The position numbers and the translations under genes are program-made. From positions 62,001-126,000 of the forward strand of contig NZ_KL370761.1 in assembly GCF_000701265.1 (NCBI RefSeq): a stretch of 64,000 nucleotides of DNA, written 5' to 3'. Positions 28,266 through 38,628 of the stretch are shown piece by piece. Numbering within the stretch: the stretch's first letter is position 1; the number at the start of each line of letters is the position of its first letter. Origin of the DNA: Legionella wadsworthii DSM 21896 = ATCC 33877 (GTDB taxonomy: Bacteria; Pseudomonadota; Gammaproteobacteria; Legionellales; Legionellaceae). The notes under the pieces are model-generated. The model saw only the letters and a program-made list of their open reading frames with translations. It was not told the DNA's origin and ran no database searches.

Positions 28266-29336
28266 ATGCAGGACGCATTCAAAAAGATCTTTGAAATATA
28301 CCCTAAGACAGAAGCTCCTTTTATGCATGAACAAATTGCAGAATGGAGCGTCATTCGTCCTTTGAATGGCTTAAAAGTCATTCACCATGTTCCTGTAGTC
28401 ACAAATACTTTATTAAAAATAGCCTGCTTAATCGAGGCAGGTGCTGATGTTACCGTCACCAATCCCACCAGCTTCTGTTATCCTCATCCCCGAGCTGAAG
28501 CTTTTTTGTATGAAGCAAAAATTCGTTATATTGCTGACCCACGATTACTTATAGGAGAAAATTTTGATATTTACTTTGATTGTGGCGCTCAATTGTATCA
28601 GTTTCTTGGAAACCCCCGGCTTGGCGCCATCGAGCTCACTGGCTCGGGAGATCACTTTTATCGGAAGCAAAAGCTGGATTTTCCTGTAATTAGCGTCGAT
28701 CGCACTTTAACAAAGCAACTCGAAACAGTTTTTGGATGTGCAGAAAGCTGCCATAGCGCAATAGCTCAAATAACAGGAATAAATCCAGTGGAAACAACAT
28801 GGGTTGTTTTTGGTTTTGGAAAGATAGGACGAGGCGTCGCTTATTTTTGTAAACAAAATGCAGTGCCAGTCACTGTCGTGGAACCGAATGAAAAACAACG
28901 CCAGATGGCGAATAAGCTTGGGGTCAAAACGATTTCTCCTCATGATTTCAAAGAATTAGAAAGAGAATTAATCAATGCCAATGTAATTGTAACGGCCACT
29001 GGTCAAAAAAACATAATGGACCCTTATCCTCATTCATGGTTCAGTGGAAAAATTTTAGCAAACTTGGGAGTCTATGATGAATTTGGTACTCATTTTAGCG
29101 ATGAGGAGATTCTTAACCACAAAATGCCTGTTAATTTTGTATTGGAAGACCCGACGCCAATAAAATACATTGATCCAGAATTCTACATACACAATTTGGC
29201 TGCGTTAACACTACTAAAAGAGCAGCTGTTTCCGGGTGTACACGGAATCACTTCAGAGATAGATGATGGCATCATTCAGCGTTGGTGCGCTTATCACTCA
29301 TTTCCTTTAATGACACTACAAAAATGGTTTACATGA
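28266..29336 (+). CDS. S-adenosylhomocysteine hydrolase-like NAD-binding protein
   Basis: 356 residues from the ATG at 28266; an in-frame TTG three codons upstream is possible. The order is that of adenosylhomocysteinase: PLNGLKVIHHVPVVTNTLLK, LIEAGADVTVTNP, then FPVISVDRTLTKQLETVFGC and the Rossmann motif VVFGFGKIGRGVAYF, followed by INANVIVTATGQKNIM. It is about 75 residues shorter than true SAHH (430 or more). The catalytic stretch keeps Lys150 (human Lys186), but the positions equal to human Asn181, Asp190 and Asn191 read Asp145, Glu153 and Thr154, and one residue is deleted. It may use a different substrate. Lies between the protease-like gene and an MFS transporter. Confidence 0.75.
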   Translation: MQDAFKKIFEIYPKTEAPFMHEQIAEWSVIRPLNGLKVIHHVPVVTNTLLKIACLIEAGADVTVTNPTSFCYPHPRAEAFLYEAKIRYIADPRLLIGENFDIYFDCGAQLYQFLGNPRLGAIELTGSGDHFYRKQKLDFPVISVDRTLTKQLETVFGCAESCHSAIAQITGINPVETTWVVFGFGKIGRGVAYFCKQNAVPVTVVEPNEKQRQMANKLGVKTISPHDFKELERELINANVIVTATGQKNIMDPYPHSWFSGKILANLGVYDEFGTHFSDEEILNHKMPVNFVLEDPTPIKYIDPEFYIHNLAALTLLKEQLFPGVHGITSEIDDGIIQRWCAYHSFPLMTLQKWFT

Positions 29337-29487
29337 TTCAATTAAAATATTCAAAGAGGGGTAAAGCTCTGGAGCTCCAAGGCTCAAATGCTATTCTACG
29401 GGATTCTCATAAATTACCATTTTATAAAATAAATTTACACTTTTGCTACGATCCGATATATTTCGCCTTTTTCTCGAAATAGAATTA

Positions 29488-30723
29488 ATGAATTTATTGT
29501 CTTCAACTGATTCTCAAGCCTCAAAAAGAACCATAATATGGCTGGTTGGCGTATTCTTTTTGTTATTTCAATTTTTCCTGCAATTGTCTTCTGGAATTGT
29601 TATTGGGGCAATCATGCAGGAGAAGCAGCTCTCTGCACTAACCGCGGGTTTATTAAGTAGTGCTTTTTATTACGTCTATACCAGCATGCAAATTCCGGTC
29701 GGACTTTTATTTGATCGATTCAATACCCGCACGCTTCTGTCTCTAAATGCTTTGTTATGTGCACTTGGTTGTTTTTTATTTGCTACCGGTTATAGCTTAT
29801 TTGTATTGTTTCTAGGCCGATTGATAATTGGCGGCGGTTCTTCTTTTGCCTTTGTAGGCATGACTCGAGTATTGCGTGAGCACTATCCTATGAAGCAATA
29901 TGCTTTTATGATTGGCCTTACTGAAACCCTGGGGTTTACAGTTACCGTAGTCAGCATGATTGGCATGGGATCCCAGATAAATCATATAAGCTGGCATTAT
30001 TTTCTCAGTGCAGCAGGAATGATCGGCCTTTTCATTGCTTTTTTATGCGCGAAGATTATTCCCAGCAATAAGCCGGTTATTACTAACCACCAGGAATATA
30101 AAAAGCATTTATTGATGATGTTAAAAAACAAATTAGTATGGCTTAATGGACTTTTTGTGGGATTAGAATTTTCGGTTATCACTGTTTTTGCAGCCATGTG
30201 GTCGGTTCCATTCCTTCAGCTTAAGTTATCATGTTCATTAGAGTGCGCCAGTATTTTAACTTCCATGGTTTTATTAGGGGCAGGTTTAAGTTGTCCAATC
30301 TATGGATGGTTGTCCATCAACCTGCCTAAGCGCAAACCGCTTATTCATATTTCCTGTTTATCGACCGCGCTCTTATTTCTTTTTATTCTTTATTTTCCGA
30401 TACATCATTTGATTCTCGTGGGAATCCTTTTATTTGCAATTGGTTTATGCTGCGGTGCTTATATGCTTGCATTTACCATTGCCAATGAACTGGCGCCCCC
30501 GGAATCACTCTCTGCATGTACTGGATTTACCAATACCTTGGCTATGGTCACAGCCCCTTTATTACAACCTATTGTGGGTTATCTTTTGGATTTCTTCAAA
30601 GGCACATCAAATGTACATTCATTGCAGGATTATCAAACGGCCCTTTTAATTATTCCAGCCGCCTTGATCTTAGCCAGTGCATTATCTCAGTTTCTTCCTG
30701 AAAAAGACGCACCAACTGTTTAA
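29488..30723 (+). CDS. major facilitator superfamily transporter
   Basis: 411-residue inner-membrane transporter with about 12 predicted membrane segments (for example IIWLVGVFFLLFQFFLQLSS and LFVLFLGRLIIGGGSSFAFV). The MFS loop 2-3 signature appears as PVGLLFDRFNTRTLL. Start placed at the ATG at 29488; an upstream in-frame TTG at 29443 adds 15 unlikely residues. The general build resembles Legionella Pht-type nutrient carriers, but the substrate cannot be read. Being downstream of the lysA-like and SAHH-like genes, it may carry their substrate or product; this is only context. Confidence 0.88.
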   Translation: MNLLSSTDSQASKRTIIWLVGVFFLLFQFFLQLSSGIVIGAIMQEKQLSALTAGLLSSAFYYVYTSMQIPVGLLFDRFNTRTLLSLNALLCALGCFLFATGYSLFVLFLGRLIIGGGSSFAFVGMTRVLREHYPMKQYAFMIGLTETLGFTVTVVSMIGMGSQINHISWHYFLSAAGMIGLFIAFLCAKIIPSNKPVITNHQEYKKHLLMMLKNKLVWLNGLFVGLEFSVITVFAAMWSVPFLQLKLSCSLECASILTSMVLLGAGLSCPIYGWLSINLPKRKPLIHISCLSTALLFLFILYFPIHHLILVGILLFAIGLCCGAYMLAFTIANELAPPESLSACTGFTNTLAMVTAPLLQPIVGYLLDFFKGTSNVHSLQDYQTALLIIPAALILASALSQFLPEKDAPTV

Positions 30724-30810
30724 AAAAAACCAATATCCTCTCAAGATTAATAAAACCTTAATATTTTCATTATAAAATAACAATATTTAGTCAGTATGTA
30801 GTTATTTTAT

Positions 30811-32823
30811 ATGACAGACGCCAAAATCCAATCCAGGAAAATTAATCCCACTTCAGAAGAACCAAAAGAGATAACACACTTTGTTATATTCGGAGACAGT
30901 CTCTCTGATGGTAAAAATATGGGAGAAAAATTTAGATTTCTTGGAGGATGGATTAATAAACTTTGGGATAAAGCGTTAGGCTTAGACAAATCACCTAAAG
31001 AGCGCTTTACCAATGGTTATACCTGGGCTGATGTACTTCGCGCGAATCTTATTACCAAGTTTATTAATGATTCAAAGATAAAGAAAGATTCTGAACATCG
31101 ATTTGCAAAAGATAATCTGGATAATGCCGACATAGGCGATGATATTCTTTCTCACGCAGGACAAAGAAATTATACAGGTCCTGAAGTAGGAGCCGAAATC
31201 ACCAGAGTACGCCGTAAAAAAAGAGAAGAAACGATTGAGATAGATCATGTATTTGGTGAGTTTCCATCACCAAATCCTAGTAACATCGCATTAGCGCGCC
31301 AAACTAAAACAAGCACCAAACCAATCCATACTAAAAAACAAGCTGTTCATGCAAATCCTAGCCGTGAATCGTATGATGATATCTCCGATCAAGCCATAAT
31401 GGATCCCCGCTATCGTGAGTATGTTGAAGATTATTACTCACTTGATAATGGCCGAACCGGACAGTTTAACGGCCATAATTTCTTTTCAAATTACAGTCAA
31501 GGCGGCGCTACATCCTATGATTATAGTGGAAAGACAACTTTTCTTTCTTTACTTCATCCATTCACTGCAATCAAGCTTTTTTTTACCCGCTTAATCGTGT
31601 CTCACTTATCCAAGCAGGTTGATCAATTCTTAAGTGATGTCGAGAAACAAGAAGATTATAAAGATAGAAGTAAAACACTCATCACTATTTTTTCCGGTGC
31701 AAATGATTTGATTACGGCCAATTCAGAGCCCACTGAAGCAGCAGCTAAAAAGGCGGTTGAAAGTAACATAGCCAATATCGAAAAATTAATGAAACAAGGC
31801 TATACAAATATTGTTCTATGTAATTTGCCCGATTTATCACTCACACCTCGTTTTCAGAATAAATCAGAAACAGAACGTAAAGAAGCGCAACGAATATCAA
31901 AATATTATAATGACTTATTAGAATCGAGATATACAGAACTCACAGCCCGGTTGCATGAGAAAGGTCAAGCATGCTCTATCGACCTTTTTAAAATCGATAC
32001 AGTCTTTAGTAAGATTTATGAGGATATTGACAAGAAAGGTGAGCAATCTGAATACTCAATATACTTCGATAAAGACAAACTCAGACAACCTTATATCCAA
32101 AGCAAAGATTACAAATTAAATCCAAATGGAACATCTCCTGGTGCCAAGCATATGTTTTGGGATGATGTTCATCCAACAGCAACCATGCATGCGCTGTTAA
32201 TGTCCGAATTTTATAAAAGTAAAGAAGCTCTAGGAAAATATAAATTGGCAGCGCCCAAGGAACAAAGTGCTAAAGAATTATGTGAGCGCTTTAGAAAAAA
32301 ATATCATGAGAAATTGGAAAATGATTGGTTTGGATTTTTGCCTTCACATAAGGAAATTCAAATCCCATACCATCAATCAGAGAAAGCATTAATGATTATC
32401 TTACGCCATGCTCTGGATAAAAAGGACAAAAAAGCAGATATGCTACGCGAAGCGATGTCTGATTTAGGCTGGTGGGTAAACGGTGAACCCAACATGAGAA
32501 TTCCTGCTTTAGCTGATGCCATGTGGTATGTTGATTCAGTAAAAGCCCGAAAATTGGAGGAACAATTAGATCCTCATTTAGCTCAATCCAAACGCATGCA
32601 ATCACAGCTTCATTCACCCAAATTGATGATGACCGCTTTAAGTACAGGAACACCTTCCAAGAAAGCAGTTCCGTCCGAACTCGCTTTGCCTCCTGAGGTA
32701 GAACGGAAATTAGCAATAATGCAATCCTCTCCGATTAAACAGGTAGAAGCGCCATTGTGGCAACCAAAAACAGGATTAAAAGAAACTTCGAAAGATACTC
32801 TGAGTGTATCTTGCAGTATATAA
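30811..32823 (+). CDS. large GDSL/SGNH-family lipase or acyltransferase, candidate effector
   Basis: 670 residues without a signal peptide. The GDSL blocks are in order: nucleophile Ser30 in VIFGDSLSD, block II SNYSQGGATSYDY, block III Asn in IFSGANDLI and the catalytic Asp451-x-x-His454 in FWDDVHPTATMH. GDSL lipases usually fit in 300-350 residues; here about 120 extra residues, basic and low-complexity (around RVRRKKREETIEID), lie between blocks I and II. A further 210 residues of helical, polar sequence follow His454 and end KDTLSVSCSI. A cytoplasmic-looking GDSL enzyme with extra domains is the pattern of a translocated lipase, though export is not shown. Weak ribosome binding site. Confidence 0.82.
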   Translation: MTDAKIQSRKINPTSEEPKEITHFVIFGDSLSDGKNMGEKFRFLGGWINKLWDKALGLDKSPKERFTNGYTWADVLRANLITKFINDSKIKKDSEHRFAKDNLDNADIGDDILSHAGQRNYTGPEVGAEITRVRRKKREETIEIDHVFGEFPSPNPSNIALARQTKTSTKPIHTKKQAVHANPSRESYDDISDQAIMDPRYREYVEDYYSLDNGRTGQFNGHNFFSNYSQGGATSYDYSGKTTFLSLLHPFTAIKLFFTRLIVSHLSKQVDQFLSDVEKQEDYKDRSKTLITIFSGANDLITANSEPTEAAAKKAVESNIANIEKLMKQGYTNIVLCNLPDLSLTPRFQNKSETERKEAQRISKYYNDLLESRYTELTARLHEKGQACSIDLFKIDTVFSKIYEDIDKKGEQSEYSIYFDKDKLRQPYIQSKDYKLNPNGTSPGAKHMFWDDVHPTATMHALLMSEFYKSKEALGKYKLAAPKEQSAKELCERFRKKYHEKLENDWFGFLPSHKEIQIPYHQSEKALMIILRHALDKKDKKADMLREAMSDLGWWVNGEPNMRIPALADAMWYVDSVKARKLEEQLDPHLAQSKRMQSQLHSPKLMMTALSTGTPSKKAVPSELALPPEVERKLAIMQSSPIKQVEAPLWQPKTGLKETSKDTLSVSCSI

Positions 32824-32892
32824 TGTGAAGCGCCAACAATCACTGTGATATCCTAAATCACGAGTACTGCTGCGCGCTCATGTCCACTCCCA

Positions 32893-33831
32893 TCAAGCAT
32901 TTTTATTTACTGGATTCATAGCCAATTCAGTATTTTTTAAAAAAGACTCCTGGGTCATAAAACAAAAACCCTCACGCCCCTCTTTAGAAAATCCGGCCAA
33001 GGTATGAGGAGAAGAATCATTGCTTTTTAAGGTATTGATTAATTTTAGATTAAGTTTAGGCCAGCCAATACTGAGCATGCACTGATCGTTTTCTAAAGGT
33101 TTCATTGAAACAAATTGTGACATTTTAACTTTATTGCCAAGGGGATCAAGCCAACCTGCAACTGCAGCACTGGTTGCATCCTTTTCTTTTAGGTTTGCTG
33201 AGTAAAATCCATTGTCATCATTAAGCCGACAAAAAGTAGTACTGATTTCGTGGGATTCTTTTTGATCATGATTTAAGAGCAATTTACCAAACCAGGCTTT
33301 ATTGCCCGTCACGAATTGTTCTTTATCCCCAGTAAGGATATGACCGTTGAGTTGGCTGGTCTGCAATACCTGGAATTTTATCCCCGGCCGCAAAACCATA
33401 TCATTCATATTATTGGTTTGCTTCAGCATATCCACTTTAAAATTAAAACCTTTCTTTTCTGCTGTCTTTACACCAAAAATCCAACTGTCATTAATGGGAT
33501 TAAAACGGATAAAGGAATAACCCACATGCCAATCAAGAGTAGTTGATTGTTGTAGTTTTTCTTTTCCTTCATAGAAAAATATTAATTGATTGCTTTCTCC
33601 ATCAATTAAAGCAGCTTTTGTATGAAATTCGGAGTCTTGACGCTGTACTTCAAAAAAATAACCGAACTTATCTCCACTTTCATTTTTCACCAGGCCTGAA
33701 AAAGTCCAGCTTCCAACTGAAGGATCAATGCTTTGCACCGGCTGCAATATTGATTCAGCTTCAGATGCGGAGAGTCCCGAACTTATGTGGAATAACATTA
33801 AAAATAAAAAACAGCGAATCCTAGCAAACAT
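32893..33831 (-). CDS. predicted exported lipocalin-like (AttH/CrtC-type) protein
   Basis: 312 residues from the ATG at 33831, which starts a signal peptide (MFARIRCFLFLMLFHISSGL, cleavage near SAS). The mature part is beta-rich: WTFSGLVKNESGDKFGYFFEV and the later GNKAWFGKLLL segment suggest the paired lipocalin domains of the AttH/CrtC group, but this is a pattern match only. The start lies two bases after the lpxK stop, so it is probably translated with lpxK, which links it to the lipid A or envelope pathway. An upstream in-frame start inside lpxK is possible but would spoil the signal peptide. Confidence 0.6.
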   Translation of the reverse strand: MFARIRCFLFLMLFHISSGLSASEAESILQPVQSIDPSVGSWTFSGLVKNESGDKFGYFFEVQRQDSEFHTKAALIDGESNQLIFFYEGKEKLQQSTTLDWHVGYSFIRFNPINDSWIFGVKTAEKKGFNFKVDMLKQTNNMNDMVLRPGIKFQVLQTSQLNGHILTGDKEQFVTGNKAWFGKLLLNHDQKESHEISTTFCRLNDDNGFYSANLKEKDATSAAVAGWLDPLGNKVKMSQFVSMKPLENDQCMLSIGWPKLNLKLINTLKSNDSSPHTLAGFSKEGREGFCFMTQESFLKNTELAMNPVNKNA

Positions 33832-33833
33832 AA

Positions 33834-34805
33834 TCAGCAATAACCTTTTAACTGTTGATGTAACCATAATGCTTCCCAAAATGCATCATCCAAGACAGCG
33901 TCTACGGGCAAATAATGCATGGAATCCGAACTGAACGAGCGACATTTCACTGCATCTTTTTCCGTCATGATAATAGGTGATTTACAGTAATTCAAATCTT
34001 CTGGCTTAAATTGATAATGATCAGGATAAGAACAGGTATTGAATTCTATCCCTAATTGCAACAAAGTGGAATAAAAACGTTGGGGATTCCCAATAGCCGC
34101 TATTGCCTCCCATTTTTCATTTAAAGTGTGGGAATCAATTTCTTCATCTGTATTTAATTTTTTTATTTTCCCTGGTTTTAACACCATTGGATAAGCGTTT
34201 TCCCATTGACCTTCATTGACGACAACAAAATCCACTTGTTTGAGACGCTTAGCGGATTCTCTAAGAGGCCCAGCGGGTAAACATAACTTATTACCTAATC
34301 CCCGAGTTCCATCAATAACCGCAATTTCTATAGCTCGACCCATACGGTAATGCTGTAAGCCATCATCGCTAATAATTATGTCGCATTGATGCTTTTTTAA
34401 AAGATAATCTACAGCATGATTTCGTTTGGGTGCAATAACCACGGGACATTTCGTTTTTTGTGCCAACAATAAAGGTTCATCTCCCACTTTTTGAGCAGAG
34501 TCATTTTTTTGGACTTCATAAGGAAAATGCTTCGTTTTTGCTCCATAACCACGGCTTACGATGCCTACCTTTATTCCCTTCTGGTTTATTCTTTTGGCCA
34601 ATTCAATAACCAAAGGAGTCTTCCCTACCCCACCCACTGTAATATTTCCTACAACAATCAAAGGGACAGGACAATCCACTTGCTTATAATGTTGTATGAG
34701 ATAGCGTCTGACAGAAATGATGGCCGAATAAACCCAGGATAAGGGACGTAATACCCATCGTAATGGATGGTTCCCGTACCATAGTTTTTCCAGAAAAGGA
34801 GACAT
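33834..34805 (-). CDS. lpxK: tetraacyldisaccharide 4'-kinase
   Basis: 323-residue inner-membrane-associated kinase that phosphorylates the 4' position of the lipid A disaccharide to form lipid IVA. An N-terminal membrane helix region ([20 protein letters not shown]) precedes the P-loop [26 protein letters not shown] and [20 protein letters not shown] follow, all typical of LpxK. Normal length (E. coli 328). Its ATG overlaps the msbA stop by one base (TAATG), so the two are translationally coupled; a lipocalin-like gene follows after two bases. Confidence 0.96.
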   Translation of the reverse strand: MSPFLEKLWYGNHPLRWVLRPLSWVYSAIISVRRYLIQHYKQVDCPVPLIVVGNITVGGVGKTPLVIELAKRINQKGIKVGIVSRGYGAKTKHFPYEVQKNDSAQKVGDEPLLLAQKTKCPVVIAPKRNHAVDYLLKKHQCDIIISDDGLQHYRMGRAIEIAVIDGTRGLGNKLCLPAGPLRESAKRLKQVDFVVVNEGQWENAYPMVLKPGKIKKLNTDEEIDSHTLNEKWEAIAAIGNPQRFYSTLLQLGIEFNTCSYPDHYQFKPEDLNYCKSPIIMTEKDAVKCRSFSSDSMHYLPVDAVLDDAFWEALWLHQQLKGYC

Positions 34806-36571
34806 TAAGCGACGACACCTTCATGAGTTTTATCGGGGTGCTGTATTCCTTGGAGCTGAGCGTAATATCCATGAGAAGCAAGTAATTCCTGATGAGTACC
34901 TTCTTCCACAATACGACCTTGTTGCATTACTATAATCTTATCCGCATGTTTGATTGTTGATAAGCGATGTGCAATGACTAAAGTAGTCCTGTTTTTCATA
35001 ATTTGTTCTAAAGCAATTTGGATGTAGCGCTCTGATTCGCTATCCAAGGCAGAAGTTGCTTCATCTAGGATTAAAATCGGTGCATCTTTCAAAATGGCAC
35101 GTGCAATGGCGATTCTTTGCCGCTGTCCTCCGGAGAGCAAAACACCATTCTCTCCAACACGGGTATCATAACCTCCGGGTAAACGGCTAATGAATTCATC
35201 AGCAAATGCCATCTTGGCAGCTTGAATAATTTGCTCACGACTTACATCAGAACGGCCATAGGCTATATTATTCGCCAATGAATCATTAAAAAGCGTCACA
35301 TTTTGACTGACTAATGCCATTTGCTCACGTAAGCTGGCCAAGCCAATTTGATGGATAGGAATATTATCCAGTGTGATTACTCCCTGACTCACTTCATAAA
35401 AACGAGGTAATAAACTGGCTATAGTTGTTTTCCCACTTCCAGAATGACCTACCAGGGCAACCGTTTTTCCTGCTTCAACAGTGAAACTCACATCATGTAA
35501 TACCAACTCGCCTTGCCTGTAGGCATACGATACATTTTTAAATTCTATTGCACCCTTTGCTCTTTGTGATAAAACCATCCCTTGTCCTTGTTCAATAGGT
35601 ATATCTAGCATATTGAACACACTTTCGGCGCCAGCCAATCCCTTTTGAATTACTGCATTAAGCGTAGTTAAAGTTTTCATAGGTTTTATTAATTGGATCA
35701 TCGCCGCGATAATTGCTAAAAAAGATCCGGCAGAAATAATCACTACTGTAGACAGTTGAATTGCTGCGGCAATGATTGCTGCAATCCCGATAGCAATGAC
35801 AATCTGCACTCCGGATACGTTAAGCGCCTTACTTGCAGCAACTTTCATATCATTTTGACGCGAATGCTCAATGGCTTGATTGAATTTTCCGGATTCATAA
35901 CCTACCCCCCCGAAAATGCGTACAACTTTATATCCTTCGATTGCCTCACTGGCTATTTCAGTAACCTCACCCATCGTTTTTTGTACTTTATGACTTATTC
36001 GACGCACACGTTTGTTGGTATAATTCACAATAAAACCAACAAAGGGAATCGTTAATAAAAACATGAGCGACAATTGCCAACAAATCACCATCATGACCGT
36101 AAGAAAACCGATTATCAAACAGGTATTTTGAACAATGTCGGTTAGAGCATCTGCACTCACTTGAGCCACTTGCTCCACATCATAAAGAATCTTAGACAGC
36201 ATTTGACCTGAAGTGGCCTCATCGTAAAAATCTGCAGGTAAATGAAGAATATGTTTAAAAACTTTTTCTCGGAGTGCTTTGACAACAGAGCGCGCTACCC
36301 AAGTCATACAATAGCTACCCAAAGAACTAACAAGACCTCTCAAAGTAATCCCAATGAGCACAATATAAGGAATTTTCTTTATAAAATTCATATCCACATT
36401 GATAAAACTTTTATCAAAAAAAGGACGCATCATGTAGGTGAAGCCAGCGTCTATAAGGGAGTACAAAATGTTGGCAAAGATACCTAAAGCCAATATAGGC
36501 CAAAATGGTTTTACATAAGCCAGTAAACGTTTGTATAAAATGCCGGTTTTCACAGAAAGATTCTTTGTCAT
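34805..36571 (-). CDS. msbA: lipid A export ATP-binding/permease protein MsbA
   Basis: 588-residue half-transporter that flips lipid A-core across the inner membrane. Six membrane helices occupy residues 1 to about 320. The ATPase domain has Walker [15 protein letters not shown], signature [14 protein letters not shown], Walker [17 protein letters not shown] and the switch histidine in [13 protein letters not shown]. The length matches E. coli MsbA (582) and the msbA-lpxK order is the conserved one, which separates it from other exporters of the same fold. First gene of the minus-strand msbA-lpxK-lipocalin unit. Confidence 0.96.
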   Translation of the reverse strand: MTKNLSVKTGILYKRLLAYVKPFWPILALGIFANILYSLIDAGFTYMMRPFFDKSFINVDMNFIKKIPYIVLIGITLRGLVSSLGSYCMTWVARSVVKALREKVFKHILHLPADFYDEATSGQMLSKILYDVEQVAQVSADALTDIVQNTCLIIGFLTVMMVICWQLSLMFLLTIPFVGFIVNYTNKRVRRISHKVQKTMGEVTEIASEAIEGYKVVRIFGGVGYESGKFNQAIEHSRQNDMKVAASKALNVSGVQIVIAIGIAAIIAAAIQLSTVVIISAGSFLAIIAAMIQLIKPMKTLTTLNAVIQKGLAGAESVFNMLDIPIEQGQGMVLSQRAKGAIEFKNVSYAYRQGELVLHDVSFTVEAGKTVALVGHSGSGKTTIASLLPRFYEVSQGVITLDNIPIHQIGLASLREQMALVSQNVTLFNDSLANNIAYGRSDVSREQIIQAAKMAFADEFISRLPGGYDTRVGENGVLLSGGQRQRIAIARAILKDAPILILDEATSALDSESERYIQIALEQIMKNRTTLVIAHRLSTIKHADKIIVMQQGRIVEEGTHQELLASHGYYAQLQGIQHPDKTHEGVVA

Positions 36572-36668
36572 GACTCAAATGGTACATTCGAAAAATGGGT
36601 TATTGTAACTGTAATTACCTTGAAGTGCTAATATTCGTGGAAAGTGGAATTCAGGCGTCTCAAGATCC

Positions 36669-36689
36669 GGATGCCACTGCGCGGCATCC
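36669..36689. repeat. short GC-rich palindrome upstream of msbA
   Basis: GGATGCC and GGCATCC pair around ACTGCGC, in a 227-base gap between msbA and the acetyltransferase gene. It resembles a dispersed REP-type element; nothing else recognisable lies in this gap. Confidence 0.45.
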
Positions 36690-36798
36690 AGGCTAAAATG
36701 ATATTTCTAAATTGAACAGTTTAAAACAAGTACAGAATCAATATGAGTTCATTTTATACCGCTTTATGCAGAAAAAAGTTATTTTCGGTGCTCCATTT

Positions 36799-37581
36799 TT
36801 ATTCCAGGGTCATTTTGATACGGGTATAAGCACAATGAAAACCTACTTTTTGTACATTACAATCAGAGATACTTCCGGGTTCTGTAGTAACCATGGCCCA
36901 AGATAATCCATAATGCTTTACGTCATTTAATCGGGATTTTAATAAATTTTTTTGTATTCCCTGTCCACGATAAGCAGGTAAAGTACTGGTAACACCTAAA
37001 TCACAGAAATCACCATGTATTGCAACTGTGGCTCCAGCTACTATTGTATTTTTATCATAAACCGCGTAAGCAATAATACCTTTCGATTGAGCATAACGAA
37101 AAAACTGATCCTCTGCTTCAGGGGCATTGAAGCCAAGAGCTACCTTTTTCGCCCAATCCCTTGTTTCACTTGGATTTATTTTCCTGATTGTAAAAGGTGC
37201 TGTAACACATTCTAAAATTTGGTATGTTTTTACATTAAGAATTGAAACATTATTTAATTCACTGATGTTATAACCGCGCTGACTTAAAAATACTGTGAGA
37301 TCATTTCCTACAAAAGGACATAATTCGATATCTACACGCGGATGATTCAAATTTTTGTAAAATTGTTCAATACTTTCTATTTCTGATTTAAAGTATTTGT
37401 TTTTTGTAGCAAATCCCCATCCTACAACCTGAGACAGGTAAGAATCAAAGCCTGAAAAACAAGCCGCGCCTCCATTCAGCTCAAAGATGCTGCCATTAGA
37501 ATACTGTTGAGTGACTGCAATATGCGTTTTTTTAATGCAGGACTCCATTTCAGCTGCAAGATTTTTGGTGACACACTTCAT
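36799..37581 (-). CDS. GNAT family N-acetyltransferase
   Basis: 260 residues with a C-terminal GNAT fold: the central strands IVAGATVAIHGDFCDLGVTS, then the acetyl-CoA pyrophosphate loop RGQGIQKNLLKSRL, and a final beta segment VQKVGFHCAYTRIKMTL. The N-terminal 120 residues (GGAACFSGFDSYLSQVVGWG) are a second, diverged GNAT-like half, as in two-domain family members. The substrate is unknown. AGGA lies five bases before the ATG. It sits alone between pyrD and msbA on the same strand, without overlap to either. Confidence 0.85.
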   Translation of the reverse strand: MKCVTKNLAAEMESCIKKTHIAVTQQYSNGSIFELNGGAACFSGFDSYLSQVVGWGFATKNKYFKSEIESIEQFYKNLNHPRVDIELCPFVGNDLTVFLSQRGYNISELNNVSILNVKTYQILECVTAPFTIRKINPSETRDWAKKVALGFNAPEAEDQFFRYAQSKGIIAYAVYDKNTIVAGATVAIHGDFCDLGVTSTLPAYRGQGIQKNLLKSRLNDVKHYGLSWAMVTTEPGSISDCNVQKVGFHCAYTRIKMTLE

Positions 37582-37619
37582 TGGTCCTATAACCTTGTAA
37601 TTTAAATATTCTTGATACG

Positions 37620-38615
37620 TTAATTTAATCCCTGAGCTAATTCATATACCAAATGAGGTCCTTGGTAAATTAACCCAGTATATATCTGGATTAATGAAGC
37701 CCCTGCATTTAATTTTGCGCGGGCACTGCTGCAGCTGTCGATGCCTCCTACCCCAATTAAAGTGACATCATTTCCGACATAACGCTTTAATAAGCGCAAA
37801 CACTGAGTTGATAATTCCCATAGCGGTTTACCACTTAATCCACCAGATTCATCAGCAGAAGGTAACTCAGCCACACCGTGACGAGAACAGGTAGTATTCG
37901 TCGCTATAATTCCTTCTATACCATAATTTAAAATAACTTCTGTCATTTGCTTCAGGGTTTCGGAATTTTCATCCGGTGATATTTTAACGACTAAAGGTAC
38001 ATGTCGTTGAAATTGATCGGATAATTTAATTTGTTCTGTCTGAATTTGCGACAATAAATTGGCAAAATATTCTTTTTGCTGCAATTGACGTAAATCAGGT
38101 GTGTTTGGAGAGGAAATATTAATTGTTACATAAGAAGCAAATTCATAAACTTTATTGAGGCATTGGATGTAATCATCCGCTGCATTCTCTAATGGGGTCT
38201 CTTTATTTTTGCCAATATTAATGCCCAAAACACCTTTGTAACGGGCTCTTTTTACGTGCGCGACTAAGGCATCAACGCCTTGGTTATTAAATCCCATCCG
38301 ATTAATAATGGCATCAGCTGCCGGTAATCTAAATAATCGAGGTTTTGGATTACCTATCTGTGGCCTTGGGGTAACCGTACCCAGCTCAATAAACGAAAAA
38401 CCCAATTTTGCCAAGGCATCTAAATGTTCGCCATTTTTATCCAAACCTGCTGCCAAACCCACAACATGGGGAAATTGGAGCCCTAAAACGTGAATTGGAT
38501 TGGATTGTATCTTTTTAAAACAAAACTGAGGGATGTAATGTAATGCAGACAAACTAAAAGCATGGGCACTTTCAGGATTCATACTAAAAAGTAAAGGACG
38601 TAATTTTGAGTACAT
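37620..38615 (-). CDS. pyrD: dihydroorotate dehydrogenase (quinone), class 2
   Basis: 331-residue membrane-associated flavoprotein oxidising dihydroorotate to orotate in pyrimidine synthesis and passing electrons to quinone. The N-terminal class 2 helix is present ([20 protein letters not shown]). Further landmarks: [18 protein letters not shown], the FMN/substrate loops [15 protein letters not shown] and [10 protein letters not shown], and the phosphate loop [13 protein letters not shown]. Start moved to the ATG at 38615: it gives the conserved family N-terminus and has AAGG six bases upstream, whereas the in-frame TTG at 38645 lies within a leader hairpin. Confidence 0.96.
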   Translation of the reverse strand: MYSKLRPLLFSMNPESAHAFSLSALHYIPQFCFKKIQSNPIHVLGLQFPHVVGLAAGLDKNGEHLDALAKLGFSFIELGTVTPRPQIGNPKPRLFRLPAADAIINRMGFNNQGVDALVAHVKRARYKGVLGINIGKNKETPLENAADDYIQCLNKVYEFASYVTINISSPNTPDLRQLQQKEYFANLLSQIQTEQIKLSDQFQRHVPLVVKISPDENSETLKQMTEVILNYGIEGIIATNTTCSRHGVAELPSADESGGLSGKPLWELSTQCLRLLKRYVGNDVTLIGVGGIDSCSSARAKLNAGASLIQIYTGLIYQGPHLVYELAQGLN

Positions 38616-38628
38616 AAAAAACCTTGTT

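Noticed and set aside
32800-32823. C-terminal Cys of the GDSL protein as a prenylation (CaaX) site
   Set aside because: Only two residues follow the Cys (CSI end), whereas CaaX needs three.
36712-36906. Plus-strand 64-residue frame overlapping the acetyltransferase end
   Set aside because: Low-complexity, partly antisense to the GNAT gene, no ribosome site.
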